From: Gaeumannomyces sp. JS-464
Lineage: Eukaryota; Ascomycota; Sordariomycetes; Magnaporthales; Magnaporthaceae
DNA length: 64,000 bases
Assembly (NCBI GenBank): GCA_002197995.1
Contig: NGZR01000002.1
Location: 7,750,001 to 7,814,000, forward strand
Direction of reading: 5' to 3'
Of this stretch, positions 1 to 12,513 are shown in pieces (the stretch's first letter is position 1; each line of letters opens with the position of its first letter). The notes under the pieces are model-generated. The model did no database searches and was not told where the DNA came from. It saw only the letters and a list, made by a program, of their open reading frames with translations. The position numbers and the translations under genes were made by a program.

Positions 1-2776
1 AAATGTGGCTTCGTACATAAGGGGACCCTCTCGACCGCGGCGGCCGGCGCAGCTGTCCAACTGCCGTCTCTCCTGGCCCTGCAGGGCGCGACGCAACAGA
101 CGTGGAGCTTTAGGCCGCGCCACAGCTGTGCGGACAGCGAGAGCGACGAGAAGGAATTGAAGCCCGCCCACCGAGCAAAAAGGCTGCGGTCCACCTCGGT
201 CGCCCGCCCACAGCCAACGCAACTCAACCAGCCGCCGCAGGCCCCAGGAGCCAACCGATTTGATGCTTCCCAATACTTCCACCTGTAGGCGGGCAGTTCA
301 GACAGTTCAGAGGCAGATTTGCGGTCTGCCCGCGTCCGCATCGCGCGCGACGCTATGTTGAGGCGTGGTGCATGCCTCTCCTGCTGGCTGGCACCAAACA
401 GAGGAGCCTTGGCATATGCTGTTTACCAATCTGGTCATCTTTCGTGTGTTTTCTGGCATTGGCTGCCTGCCTTACTTCTGTTGGGGCCGCTCAAAGCCCC
501 GGTGGGATGCAAGTGCGTCTTCCATTAATGGGAGCGAGAGGAAATGGCGGCAGAACGGCACTGTGCGCACGGGAAGCTCCCTGATGCGATGAACTAGCCG
601 TGGAATCGAATTGTGGCGTATTTGCTTGGCCGGCTCCCGAACAAAAACAACAGCCATAGTTGAGAAGCACCACATGGTGCTCAAGTCCACCGTCTTTCGC
701 CCTGGACTGGCCTCGTCCATCTGCAGGAGCCACACCGCACACCCAAGCAACCAAATTGACAAACAATACAAACACACCCACCTCCATGCCTGCCTACCCA
801 TCCACCCACAGCCAAGCCAGGCCCGGCTTTCGAACTGGCACAAAACATACATGCATTGATCGTGCGGGCTCGATATCAGGTCCCGATGGTGGTTACCTCC
901 GCTGCCCGAGTAGGCAGGCAACTCGCCCGCGCTGCGTGCCATTTGTCAGGTGGACACGCACACACGGCCCAGAATGCCCAGTCCAGGGTGCGGGTGGTGT
1001 CGCTGGTGCGTCGTTTCTTCTGTCATGGAAGCGAGGCAACCGGGAGCATGACGAGAACCTGCGACCGGGAGGAGGGGTTGCCATCGTCGACAATAGGTCG
1101 GGCGGGTTGGATGGGGACCAATGTCCTCTTTCGCCATGCACCGCCCATGATGCCGACGTGCTTGCTTGCCCGCCCCTCACAGGTCAGGTTCCTTGCCATT
1201 CCGTGGGTGCTTGCGACCCTCCTTTGTTTTATTCCATCTCCCCTCCCCTACTGGCGTGTACCTCCTCCACCCTCTCTTACCCCTCCGCATTCATGGTGCT
1301 GGGGCCCATAAAACCCGCCATTATTATGTGCCAAGGGCAATGTTGTTCTGTCTCTGCGCGCGAGGGCGCCATCTCAAAGGGGTTAGCCACCCGCCCGTGC
1401 TACACGTATTACTACCTGGGGCGGCATGCGGATCAACCACCACACTGCTCAGAGTTTGCCACGGCACGTCTGCCCTCCGCTCTCTGTTCTCTGTTACCTC
1501 ACTAAAGTCTTGTCCTCGACCACTCTGGGAGAGGGAGCTGAACGGAAAAAGCCCACACACGTTTGATTATTTACGTCGGTATACCAATCCGATATCCTTT
1601 CCTTGGCTGCCCCGTCCTGCCGTTGGCTCGGAGCTTCAGGGAGTAACAAAAAGTAGCGCTGAAAACCGAATATTTTCCCCCTCTATTTTTCTTTTGTTTT
1701 TATTACCCGGGGCTACCCGCAGGTGGGTGTCTGTATTCTGCCAGCCATCAGCTCGGCTTGAGAAAAAGCAGTCCCGATTCTGCTGTTGGGCTCATCCTTG
1801 TCTCAGCTTTTTCTGGACGTTCGTTCCAAGGTGTTTGTGAGCCGCCGGCTACTTGTACCGGTACACGGTCCTGTGTTACGGCTGGGAGGGCTTGTCTGAA
1901 CCGCACACCGCAACTGTGCGCCGCCCACTTGACCTCACTTCCCTTTTCCCGCTCCCACCCCCTTTCTACGCGCCCAACTCGCCGGTGCGAACCCACACCT
2001 GTCGCAATTTTCTTTTAATTCTCTATTTATTTGTTTTTCTAGTTGTTTTGCCTTTGCCCAAATCAAGGCTTCCCAGCTCAGCAAGATCTCTTGTTCGGGC
2101 CAAGAAAAATAGTGGCCCTGGCCCGACCCAGACCCTCTGCATCCCAGCCCTCCGCCCTATTTTGCTGGGCCAAATAAATACAACAGAGCCGGCACAGCGA
2201 CGCTCCTCCGTTCGCTTCGCTCCCCGCTTTGTTTTTCTGTCCGCGAGGGGCAAACCGCTATTTCGCGACACCCACAACAGCCACCCGTCACAACTGCTTT
2301 TGATCACCAGACCCGACCGTCTGTGACGCCTCAAAAGGCATCATCTCGACGTTTTTGCGCAACCGCCCGGGTCTCCGCGAAGGGGCGAACGAACAGTCGG
2401 TTGAGCAGGCGAAGCACAAGAAAGAGAGAGAGAGAGAGAAAGAAAAAAAATTGGATCCAAAAACAACAAGGAGAGCGACCCAAGGCCATAACCTGTGTGC
2501 TCACCTCGGCACTCCACGATTAGAGTCGGTACACCCACAAGACTCACTCTGCCCCAAAATCGCCTCGCACTACCTCGAGCTCGTTGTCGACGCACACGTT
2601 GCTCGGCTTGTCTCGAGCAACCTAATCGTCACCGGAACGCCAGTCTCGGGCGACGCCTCCCGGCCATCGGCAATCAAACCGCGGCGTTCGACTCCCTGAC
2701 GAGTACCCTTACTCCGACTTTCTGATCGCAGATCGTCGCGGGTGAAGGGTAGCCAATCCCACTGCAATCTACACAA
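1..2776. other. Intergenic/5' leader, no gene seen
   Basis: No open frame here has coding-like third-position bias or a recognisable product. The right half is pyrimidine-rich, as expected for promoter and 5' leader of the downstream gene, and it contains a short GA microsatellite at 2419-2450. Confidence 0.55.
2419..2450. repeat. GA/A-rich microsatellite
   Basis: A run of about ten GA units followed by a short A run, upstream of the coiled-coil gene. It is a simple repeat with no coding sign. Confidence 0.85.
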
Positions 2777-5499
2777 ATGTCGTAAGTGTCCCACACCGCC
2801 TCGGCTGCCGCCCCGCCCCATGGTCGAGCGCTTGTCCGTCTGCCCCATTTTCGATTGTCCCCGAAGGAGGCAGTTTGCATCTTCGTTTCTGCGGTTCCAC
2901 GCAGGAGAGACAGGCTCTTTCAACCCGATGCGCTCTCATGGGCGAGCGTGCAGGGACGGAACCAATGCCGACATATTGTTGAGTTTGCTGACAATGATGT
3001 AGTCATCGACAACGGACTACCGTCTCGATTCATTCCCAATCCCGCCAGCACCCCCACCCGCACAGTCACGGACACGGGAGCTACGCAGGGCACTCTGAGG
3101 ACGAGACCGAGAGCTATTCAACGTCGAGCACCAGCGACCTGGTAGACGACGACGACGACGACAGGGACCTCGCGCCCAACGACTCGGCCTCAAGCGCCGA
3201 CTACCAATCGCACCCTAGCGCAACAAGGACACACGTGCGCTATTCAACCCGTTCCCGGTCCCAGTCACAATTCGGAAGACAGCAGCAAACTGCGCCTCCC
3301 GCTCCTCCAATGAGTGACGAGGAGGACTACTACGGCGCCTACTCGCGGGGCCCGCCTCAGCACCAGGGCTACTACGGCGGCCGAGGAGGGGGCGGTGGCT
3401 ACCCCCAGAGCCACGCCGGTTATGCTCCCCAGGCGCAAGGATATGGCACCGCCGTGGCCCACTACGGAGGCTACAACAATGGGATATGGAGGGAATCCAT
3501 TCCAGCCGCACGGCGGGGCTCCCGCGAACAACTTCTACGAGCAACAGCAGCCCGGCCACATGGTCCCCTATTCGCAGGGCTACGGTGGCTACGGCGTGGC
3601 CCCGCACAGCAGCTTCCACCAGCCGCCTATGCCAGGACACATGCATCAACCCTACATGTTCCAACCGCCGCCTCCCCCTACCGAGGTCGGTACCAAGCCG
3701 CAAACCCCAGCGGCCCCGGCCCCGGCCCCACCCCCGCCCGAGCCCCCGAAGCCGGATCCGATGCTGGAAGCCCTGAAGGCACAGCTCGATGCTCTCAAGG
3801 CTGAGAAGGACAACCAAAAAGCCGCTGCCGAACAGGCCGCGAAAGAAGCCAAAATACGACAGGAGGCCGAGGATGCCTTCAAGAGGCGCATGGAGGACAT
3901 GAGGAAGGCACAGGAAGAAGCCTCGAGAGCGATCGAAAAAGCCAAAGCCGACGCCGAAAGGGCCGCCAAGGAGCGAATTGAAGCGGAACGGAAGGCCGAG
4001 ACCGAACGCCAGAGGTTACACGAGGAGACCATGAGGCGAGTTGAGCGTGAGGCCCGGGAGAAGGTAGAGAAGGAGAGGCGAGAGTTTGAGGAGCGGCAAA
4101 GGGAGCATGCAGAGGCCATGGCGCGAGCCGAACGCGAGGCGAGGGCCAAGCTCGAGGCCGAAAGGGCGGCGCGCGAGGAGGCGGCCAAGCGGGAGGCCGA
4201 GGCGGCGGCGCTTGCCGCGGCAAAGCTCAAGGCCGAGATCGAGGCGGCCGTGCGCGCCGAGGAGGAGGCCAAAGCAGCCAAGGCCAAGAAGGAGGCCGAA
4301 GAAGCCGCGGCCGCGGCAGCCAAGCTCAAGGCCGAGATCGAGGCCGCTATCCGAGCAGAGGAGGCGGCCAAGGCAGCCAAGGCGAAGAAGGAGGCCGAGG
4401 AGGCAGAGTGGCGGAAGAAGCTCGAGGAGGAAGCCAAGCTCAAGGCTGAGCTCGAGGCTCGCAAGAAACTCGAGGCCGAGAAGGAGGCTGCTGCCAAGGC
4501 TGCGGCTGCCGCGGCCGAGGCGAAGGCAGCCGAAGAAGCCCTCAAGAAGAAGTATCAGGAGGAGGGGGCGGCCAAGGCAGCGGAGGCGGCCAAGAAGGCT
4601 GCAAAGGAAGCGGCTGAGGCGGAAAAAGAGAAGCCGCCCATCAAGTTTAAGGACGCTGTTGGGCGCAAGTTCAGTTTCCCCTTCCACCTTTGCCAGACGT
4701 GGCAGGTAAGTCGCTTTTCTTACAGGGTGCCCCGATCCCTATGATGCGAACCCGGCCAACTAACGAGTATTTTTTTTGTGGTAGGGCATGGAAGAGCTCA
4801 TCAAGCAGGCCTTCCTCCACGTCGAGGTCCTCGGACCCTTGGTGCAGCAAGGCCACTTCGACCTGATCGGCCCTGATGGCGAGATCATCCTACCGGCCGT
4901 GTGGGACAAGGTCATCCAGCCAGACTCGGCTATCACCATGCACATGTGGCCCATGGACCGACGACCGAACCCACCGCCGGGCGGCTCTCCGCCCGGCATG
5001 GCCCCTCGACCGCATGGGCACCACGCCCACCCGAGCGCGAGGCCAACCAGCGGCGGCGGCGGTGTGCCTCCGCCGGGGATGCGCAGGCCCGCTGGGGGAC
5101 CGCCGCCTCCTCCAGGGTGGCCCGGCGGCCCATGCCTGGCCCCATGCCCGGCATGGGCGGCATGGGCGGGCCCGCAAGGCCGCCGATGCCGCCAGGGATG
5201 TCCAGGGGCCCGGATCCCAACATTATCAACGTCAGCCCCGGCCCGGGCCCTGGCCTGGTCGAGGTCGTGCAGCACCGGAAGAAGAAGCCGAAGCCGGCGC
5301 CGCCGCCGAGCTTCCTCGGGGCCTTCCTTGGGGCCAAGCCCGTCAAGTCTAGCAAGAAGTAAGCTCACTGTCAGCCCCTGTCCTGGTTGCAACCACATCC
5401 TGCGTTTCCCTCCCTCATCTCTACGCTCCCTGCACTCGCCTGTCCTCTACATCTAGGTATCCTCTGCTAACCCCTCGCTTCGACAGGAAATCGAAATAG
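2777..5499 (+). CDS. Coiled-coil protein with C-terminal ubiquitin-like domain
   Basis: Function unknown. The start is a 5-nt first exon (ATGTC, 2777-2781). It is spliced over 2782-3002 to a frame opening SHRQRTTVSIHSQ, which removes the upstream stops. Domains in order: His/Ser-rich and acidic N-terminus (poly-Asp), Gly/Tyr/Gln-rich and Pro-rich segment to about residue 260, then about 290 residues of Ala/Glu/Lys/Arg-rich charged coiled coil. After intron 4706-4784 comes a ubiquitin-like fold (starting GMEELIKQAFLHVEVLGPLV), then a Pro/Gly-rich tail. A last intron 5359-5486 (GTAAGC, CTAAC, CAG) would end the protein in KKKSK; if retained, translation stops at 5362. Two single-base breaks (an extra G near 3482 and a missing base near 5125) cancel in length, giving 764 aa. 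Fungal proteins pairing such coiled coils with this ubiquitin-like domain are known, but their role is not established. Confidence 0.8.
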
Positions 5500-7742
5500 T
5501 TTGGACGGAGCCGGTCATGACTGTCGCCTAATTCTACCCCCACACAACGTCATGAACGATTTCCCGCTTTCCCAAGAAAGAACACCATTTCTGCCTGTTA
5601 TTTTGCATAAGATCTCCTCATGGCTTATAACCAGTTGGTATTTTGTCTTCCCCTTTTGTTTTGTATGGAGCGACTTGTTGCCTTGGGCTTTTTGATACCT
5701 TTGTCGCCCCGCAATACCCTTGCGCCTCCTGGCTGGCGGGTACTTGGAAAACCAGCCGTCTCCTGAGTTTGGATCATTGACACCTCGACGCACTACCTCG
5801 TTGCATACCCCCATCCCCTCCTCTCCACACGCGACTTTTTTTTTGGTGGTGTTTGACTAGACTGGTCGATACCTCCGTTCTTTTCATTCTGTTTCTTGTC
5901 GTCACACAGTGTTTTGAATTGGCTGGATGAGGTTGGATGTTGTTCTTTCTTTTTGACTAATTTTTCCTCCCTCACCTCACCACACTTCTTCTAAGAGGCC
6001 CGGCCCCAACACACAAAACGATACCACTGCACAACGCTGATGATCACATGACTTATGGATGGGGTCATGACGATCTAGACGTGGCATGGGCTTTTTTTTC
6101 GGGGGTTCTTCTTTGGCTTATTTCACTGCTTCTGTTCTGCGACGGGGGGCTCATTTGTACTTCCAACAGCTCGTGGGCCGGCGCTGGGGCCTGTATTTTT
6201 TCAAGACTCTCTCTCACACACACACGAGCAGATACGCCTTCCATCTAGACAAAGCATCGCTCACAAGAGGAAAACTATACCTATAAACCAAATCAAAGTT
6301 TAGAAGATCCTTTGCGTTTTACTGTATATGTGTTTTGAGGTGTCCATGTGCACTGGGCCAAGTTTGGGTTACGGCTCCTGTCGTTGCGGGCGTGGAAAAG
6401 GAGTCGAGATCTTCCAGAGTTCCATGTGGGCGAGGCGGGCAGATGTTAGGCAGGCCGGGTTTTACGGTTGTCAGCAGATTGGGGGGCTCAGGTAGCACGA
6501 GCTGGGAGCCGTCAAGTTTGGGTTTGGAGCACAGGGATTGATCCTGTGCTTTCTAACGGCACCAGGGTCGGGGCGAGGCGGTGCTTCCCGAACCACGGCC
6601 CCCGCGCGGGTCGCTCACGCACGCCACATCCCTGAGAACTGCCTTTGCGTGTGCTACCTTGGCTGACTGGGATTTTCTTATTATTATCGGGCGAGTCCGT
6701 TCTTGGCCAACGTCTTTGGCCGCTTTTCGGCCGGTTGCTGGTCGCTGTGGCTTGGGCGCAGGGGCGGCGGGGCCAGGTTCCGTGTGCCTACCACCTCTCT
6801 AGGTAGTCACGTTTTGACTACTACATCATACTTGAGCGTGTCGTGAATGTGCTCACTTCCGAGTTCACTTCCCAAGGCCTTCGTTTTCTTTTCCTCCTGT
6901 CCAGCCTTCTTTCTTGATCCCTTCTCCTTTTTGTACCATGTATTCCTCTTGATTATTATCCCACAGTCTGGAAAAATATGCTATTGATCCGATGTTCATC
7001 GCCCTTTGTCGCTCCACACGCGCTATCGACTATCGACGACAAACTCTGGGCGAGGATACAGCAGATCCTGCAGTGGATGGGCAATAAACGATAGATAACA
7101 GGGTCAACCGATCCAAGCCGAAAGACCAGCAACCACGGATCACTGTGCCCCGGGGCTTGCGCAGCAGTGCTGCAGCCTTCCCTGTGTGAGCTGGGACGAC
7201 ACACCGTGGTATCGATCCCGCTCGCGCCGCTGCAGGCGCGCGCTAGGCATCCCGTTCGGAAAGAGGTGAGCACTTTTCTACACTTTTGCCTTGACGGTAC
7301 ACGCTGCCGCCTTTTTTTTCGTTTGAATCTCGTCCAACAGTTTACGGCAGCCTGGAACTTGGCCGTCTCCCAGGATCCTCTTTGGACACCACCAGTGCCT
7401 CTCGGCACCCTCAGCCTCTTTGCGCGCGGAGCACCGCAGCAACCCCTCTCTCGTCCTGCCAATGGCGAAACTCAACCGCAGGTGGTGCACAGCACTCTGT
7501 TAGGACAACTGGCGGACACACCGGAGCCTGAAATAGGGTATTAAAGGTCCCTGTCGAGCCAGTTGGTGAAGTGTGAAGTAAGCTGAATCTTCTCGCGCTT
7601 GTCCACATAACCTCTCAATATTACACTGCCAGCCAACTTCTTCACAAACACCTTCCTCGTCCACATTACTAATTCTTGATTCCTTTCTCCCTCCTCCAGC
7701 CCTTGCTGCTGGATACGCCAACACCCCACATCCAAGCACATC
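5500..7742. other. Intergenic: 3' UTR, spacer and NLR promoter
   Basis: No convincing reading frame. The first 800 bases are T-rich and fit a 3' UTR. Bases about 7540-7742 look like the 5' leader of the receptor gene. Confidence 0.5.
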
Positions 7743-10700
7743 ATGGATCCTGTATCAGCCCTCGGCTTGGCGACGGCCGTCATGCCTATTGTCGGCAAGG
7801 CCGTAAACGTCGCTGTTGAACTGAAAGGCCTGGGGCAGGAGAGCGAGCTGCGGAAAAGACTACTCGAAGAAGTCGAGGCCCTCTGCCACGCTCTACAACA
7901 GCTCTAAGAGATCAACTCGGAGCTTCTCTCGTCGGGAAGGCCGGATGAGGTGTGGCTCGAAACGCTACGACCGCTCAGCGAGCCGAGCGGCACGTTCGAA
8001 CAGATTCGGAACGAGTTGGGCGAGCTGGAAAAGGCTCTAGCCCCTCAGCCGGGCCGCATGGCTAAGATTAAGGCCCCGATCCTTCAGTACATTGATAAGC
8101 AAGAGATCCAGCAGCGCGTTGAGCGCCTCGACCGACTTAAGTTGATCATCACCATGGCCATGTCCGCGTCCAACAGCCGAGTGGGCCACACGGTCAAGAA
8201 CATCCTGGAGCCAAGCCACTTCAGTGCTGTGCTGGCCTGGCTGTCGCCCTTGACCTTCCGCCAGAAGCAGAAGGAAATTCTAGGCAGTGCAGATTCCTAC
8301 AGTTGGGTGCTCGATTCGGACCAGTTCAAGACCTGGCACGACGGCAACGCCCAGTCCCTCTGGTGCCATGGGCTTCCCGGGGCGGGAAAGTCGGTCCTGG
8401 CCGCTTCCGTGTATGCCGAGGTCGCCAAGGTTCACAAGGACGAGAACGCGGCCGTCATGATCGCCTTCTGCAGTTTCGACAGCGCCGAGTCTCAGTCACC
8501 GTTGAACATTGTAGGGAGCTTCCTCCGGCAAGCGCTGCAAGCCAAGAGGGGCAATATCCCTTCGGGGGTGCTGGCCCTGTACTCGAAATCGACAACGGAG
8601 GAGGACGATCAGAAGCCGCCAATGAGCGAGCTTGACAAAATCCTTCCCAAGCAGCTCGAAGGTTTCGAATCGGTCTTCATCATCGTCGACGGTCTCGATG
8701 AGGTGCCTAATCGGGAGAACTGGTTGGAAATATCAAGATCATCCACAGCTACGGCCCTCGTGTCAAAGTCATGGTGTCCTCGCGGCCTTTCGAGGACATC
8801 CGTGACGGGCTCGGGGACATAGCTCGCGATTCCGCGAGGGAGGAGAGACGTGTCGACGGCCTGGGGCTTAAAGTGATAAACTACCGACCGCAACCCGCCG
8901 AGATTCGCAAGTACGCAGCCCGAAGAATCAAGACTTGCTCCAACCTCAATTATCTAGTTGGGGATGACGACGGCTTGAGAGATTCTATTGTCAAAGCAGT
9001 TACTGAAAAATCTCAAGAGATGTCAGTCTATTCCCGACTTTGCAGTATTACCCATTACTCTAAAGAGTTTGTCATCAATGTAATTATCGCTGGCCTCCCT
9101 TCCGAGTCCCTTTTCTTTTCCTTTGTCTTTCTCCTTACTCTTTTACCCTGCGCTTATTTCCTTTCCCCCTTTTTTTCACCCTCCCACAAGCTGCTTTGCC
9201 TCTAATCTTGAAGCCCCCGTCGCTTGACTTATGCAAGTTCCGAACCAACCAATTCTCGGTGGTGATGCCCTTTGCCTGGCTATGGCCTTTGGGGCTTCTC
9301 TATTTGCTAACTTCTGACCCGACGAAATCACAGCTTCTCGCTTGCTCGTCTTCACATGGGGCTCCTATCAGAATGTCTAACGCTCCGCGACCTGATGAAG
9401 ACAATGGAGGGGCTCCCTGACGACATCGACGAGACATACGAGGAAGCACTGCGGCGCATGGAGCGGTCCCTCGCTGATAAGAACTGGAGTGTCCTCAAAC
9501 GATTGCTGCAGTGGGTTGCGTGGGCAGAGCGGCCGTTGAGCGACCGCGAGCTGGAGCATGCCATGGCTGCCCAAAATGGCGCCGGTTCCGTTGATCCGTA
9601 CGATATCCTTCCTATCCGAAGAATTGTCTCTTGGAGCGGCGGGCTGCTCTTTGTCGACGGCGAAAGCCTGGTGCGCGTCATCCATCCGACGACTGGCCGC
9701 TTCTTCGCGCAGAAGAGGGAGGTGCATTTTGCCAACGGAGACATAATGATCGCGCACACTTGTCTCAACTACATCCAGATGGTGTCAATCCAAGACCTGA
9801 TTTTGGAGCCAGACAAGATCAACAAATTCAAGCAGCCATGCGACGAGAACCCCTTCCTCCAGTACGCAATCCGCTTCATGGCGGTCCATATTCAACGCAG
9901 CCCGCCCAAAGACGACGACATCCGAGCGACGACATTGCTGCTCTCAGATACGAGGAAGGTCTTCATTCAGTCATTGTTCTTGCTCGACAGCTCCTGGAAC
10001 CTGGAGGCTGGCGCCACCGGCTTGCATGTTGCGGCATACTTGGACATGACTGAGGTCGTCTTGCAGCTGCTGGCGAAAGGTGAGGCCGTCAATTCGCAGG
10101 ACCGCTTGAGAATGACGCCTCTCATGTACGCTACGGCGTCCCCGAACAGATTCCACACCAACAGCACAGCCACGGTCGACTGTCTTCTGTTGGCCGGGGC
10201 CGACGCGAGCATAGTCTGCAGGGCCGGCTCAACAGCGCTGATCCGGGCTGTCCAGTGTAGGAGAGAATGCATTGTTGAGCGTCTGCTGCGGCAGCCGGAT
10301 GTCAGCATCAACGCAAACCCCGATGGCTCAGCCGGAGGGAAGCTCCCTGCCCTTGCCCTCGCCATTCACCTGTCCAGTCAGTCCATTGTTGGGAGATTGC
10401 TGGCCAGGTCTGACATCGACGTCAACATGGAAAGTCGCGCAGACGGCTTCACGGCGCTGGTTCGTTCCGTCCTGGACGGAAATGTCGATGCCCTCAATGC
10501 ATTGGTATCCAGGAAGGACCTTGCTCTCGACTCCGCCGAGGAGAAGTCCTCTTGGACACCACTATTCTTTGCTGCGGATGCCGGATTCGTCAAAGGCGTC
10601 GAGGTGCTCATCGAAAACGGGCCGACCTGCACCGCTTGGGCGACTACCAAGGCACCCTCCTCATGCGAGCCGCAGACAAAAACGAGGGCGAGGTTGTTCG

Positions 10701-11897
10701 CCTCCTGATGGACCGCGGTGCCGACGCTACCCGACGTGACTTCCTCGGGCGCACAGCGCTTCACTCGGCTGCCTGCAACGACGCCTGGGCTGCACTCGAG
10801 GTTCTCTTGTCGGGTAAGGGCATTGATGTCAACAGTCAAGGCAGGTATGGGGAAACGGCCCTTCATGACGCCTGCAAATCCGCCGACCCGGCGGGAGCCG
10901 CCATGTTGGTCGCCGCCGGGGCTCGGTGCGACATCGCCGACTCTCAGGGGCGGACTCCGGTAGATCTCGCCATCGGCCGCAAGAGGGGGAAAGTGCTTGA
11001 GGTCCTCAGGACATCAAGCACCTACAAGGATGCCCCGCCAGGTCTCGAAAGCAAGTCCCTGTGCGAGGCGGTCAAATCGGACCCGCCAGACGTTCTGCGG
11101 CAGAGGATCGCGGCTGCCAGCCCCGAGGAGATCGATAGTGGCGACACGCCGTTCAGCGGCACGCCTTTAGGAATAGCCTGTGATTTCGGCAAGACTGAGG
11201 CTGCAGTCATGCTGCTGGAAGCAGGGGCGGACCCAAACAAGGCCGATGAGTTCTCCCGCACTCCCTGCTTCCGTACGGTCATCCGCAGCTCGACCGAGTG
11301 CCTGGAGGCGCTCCTGCGGCACGGCGCCAACATCGACCATCTGCCGGGGAGGGACTACCCGCTCTGGGTGTACGCCATGCGGGAGGACCAGTGTGGGGTC
11401 GTGTTCTGGCTGCTCCGGCACGGCACCCAGGTTCGGTATGGAAACACCCGACCCCGGGACCTGGAGCATGCCCTCTTGGGCGCCATCTACGGCGACGACA
11501 AGCTCGTGGCCAAGCGGCTGGTCGAGGCCGGGACCTCGCTCAACGTCAAGTATGAGGGGTATCCGGCCGCGGAGCTCGCTCAGCGGCTCGAGTCCAAGGC
11601 AAGTACCTCGCCGGGCTGCCCAGCCCCGCGCAAGAAGCCGACGATGACGCCCCAGTGGGGAACCCTCTGGAGCCCGAGAAGACGGAAACGCCATGTCCCG
11701 GGGCGGCTCGAGACGCCGAAGAGGCCGACGCGCCTGCCGAAAGTGCCGTTCACGCCGGGGCGACGCAGGACGGGTCGGACCCGCTGCAGGACCGGGCCAC
11801 GCTGGGGCTGGCAGAGCTGCAGCGCATGCTCCCCGTGGCCCTGTTTTTGCTCCTGCTTGCGGCGCTCGAGGCACACCGCTCCGCTCAGGCTAAATAG
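7743..11897 (+). CDS. NACHT-ankyrin NOD-like receptor (nonsense codon and frameshifts)
   Basis: STAND-type intracellular receptor. In fungi such proteins act in non-self recognition and programmed cell death. The N-terminus (MDPVSALGLATAVMPIVG) is the fungal STAND/helo-like (PigL_N-type) domain. NACHT follows with Walker A GLPGAGKS near residue 210 and Walker B FIIVDGLDE near 313. After intron 9022-9333 (in frame SQE-IFSLARLHM) come a winged-helix-like part (LPDDIDETYEEAL) and about ten ankyrin repeats (residues about 650-1170). The end is a hydrophobic segment (LPVALFLLLLAALEA) just before the stop, suggesting a tail anchor. Damage: in-frame TAA at 7905-7907 (codon 55), and missing single bases near 8738, 10624 and 11599. 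Correcting the three indels gives a 1281-codon frame. The indels look like assembly errors, but the stop is a substitution, so the copy may be truncated or a pseudogene. Confidence 0.82.
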
Positions 11898-12513
11898 TAC
11901 CCGACTGCGGGCCGGGCACAACAAGCCCCCTGCCTGGCATGAGCTGGGTGCCTCTGCCACGGATCCGACTTGCGAGCGCGGATGTGTCACCATGGGCAAC
12001 GGGGCCGTTCGTCGGAAACGGCCGAGATGAAAACCCGGTCGTTTGTGAGAGCGTGCCGGACCAGGAGGTCGTGGGTGGCTGTGGATATACTATCGCTCCA
12101 TGCACAAGGTGTCAGCCTTGGAGTTGTAAATATCTGCGCTTCAAGTATGATACTGTACTCCAGAGTCCGGGGAGTGGAACTTGGAGTAGCGAATGCAACA
12201 GCAAGGCCAGTCCGTAAAGTAACGGGGGTTCAGAAACGAAGAACGATTCACCGTGGCCCACACTACATGTTCTTCATCACCAGGCAAGGGCGGATCGGGC
12301 TTGGGCCTAGAATGTTGCAGGAGGACGACGAGTTTCTCGTTTATTACATCGTCACGGGAATTTCAGTCCCAAGGACGAAACTACCTAACCTCATTTTGTT
12401 CATAGCTCATTACGTTCGTACCCAGTTGTGTCCGTATCCAGTTGTGTTCGTGCCGCCATTTCATCCTCCTCCGCCCAAGAGTTCAAATGCCCGTGACGAT
12501 CCCCCACCGGAGC
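11898..12513. other. Convergent intergenic spacer
   Basis: A 616-bp stretch between the 3' ends of the receptor and lipoxygenase genes. It holds no supported gene and probably the two 3' UTRs. Confidence 0.6.

Noticed and set aside
660..1505. A 281-codon plus-strand frame near the left edge
   Set aside because: Composition of chance sequence (many Cys, His, Pro, Ser) and no third-position bias; lies in apparent promoter sequence.
3652..4545. A 297-codon minus-strand Ser/Ala-rich frame
   Set aside because: It is the antisense shadow of the Glu/Lys/Ala coiled coil of the plus-strand gene.
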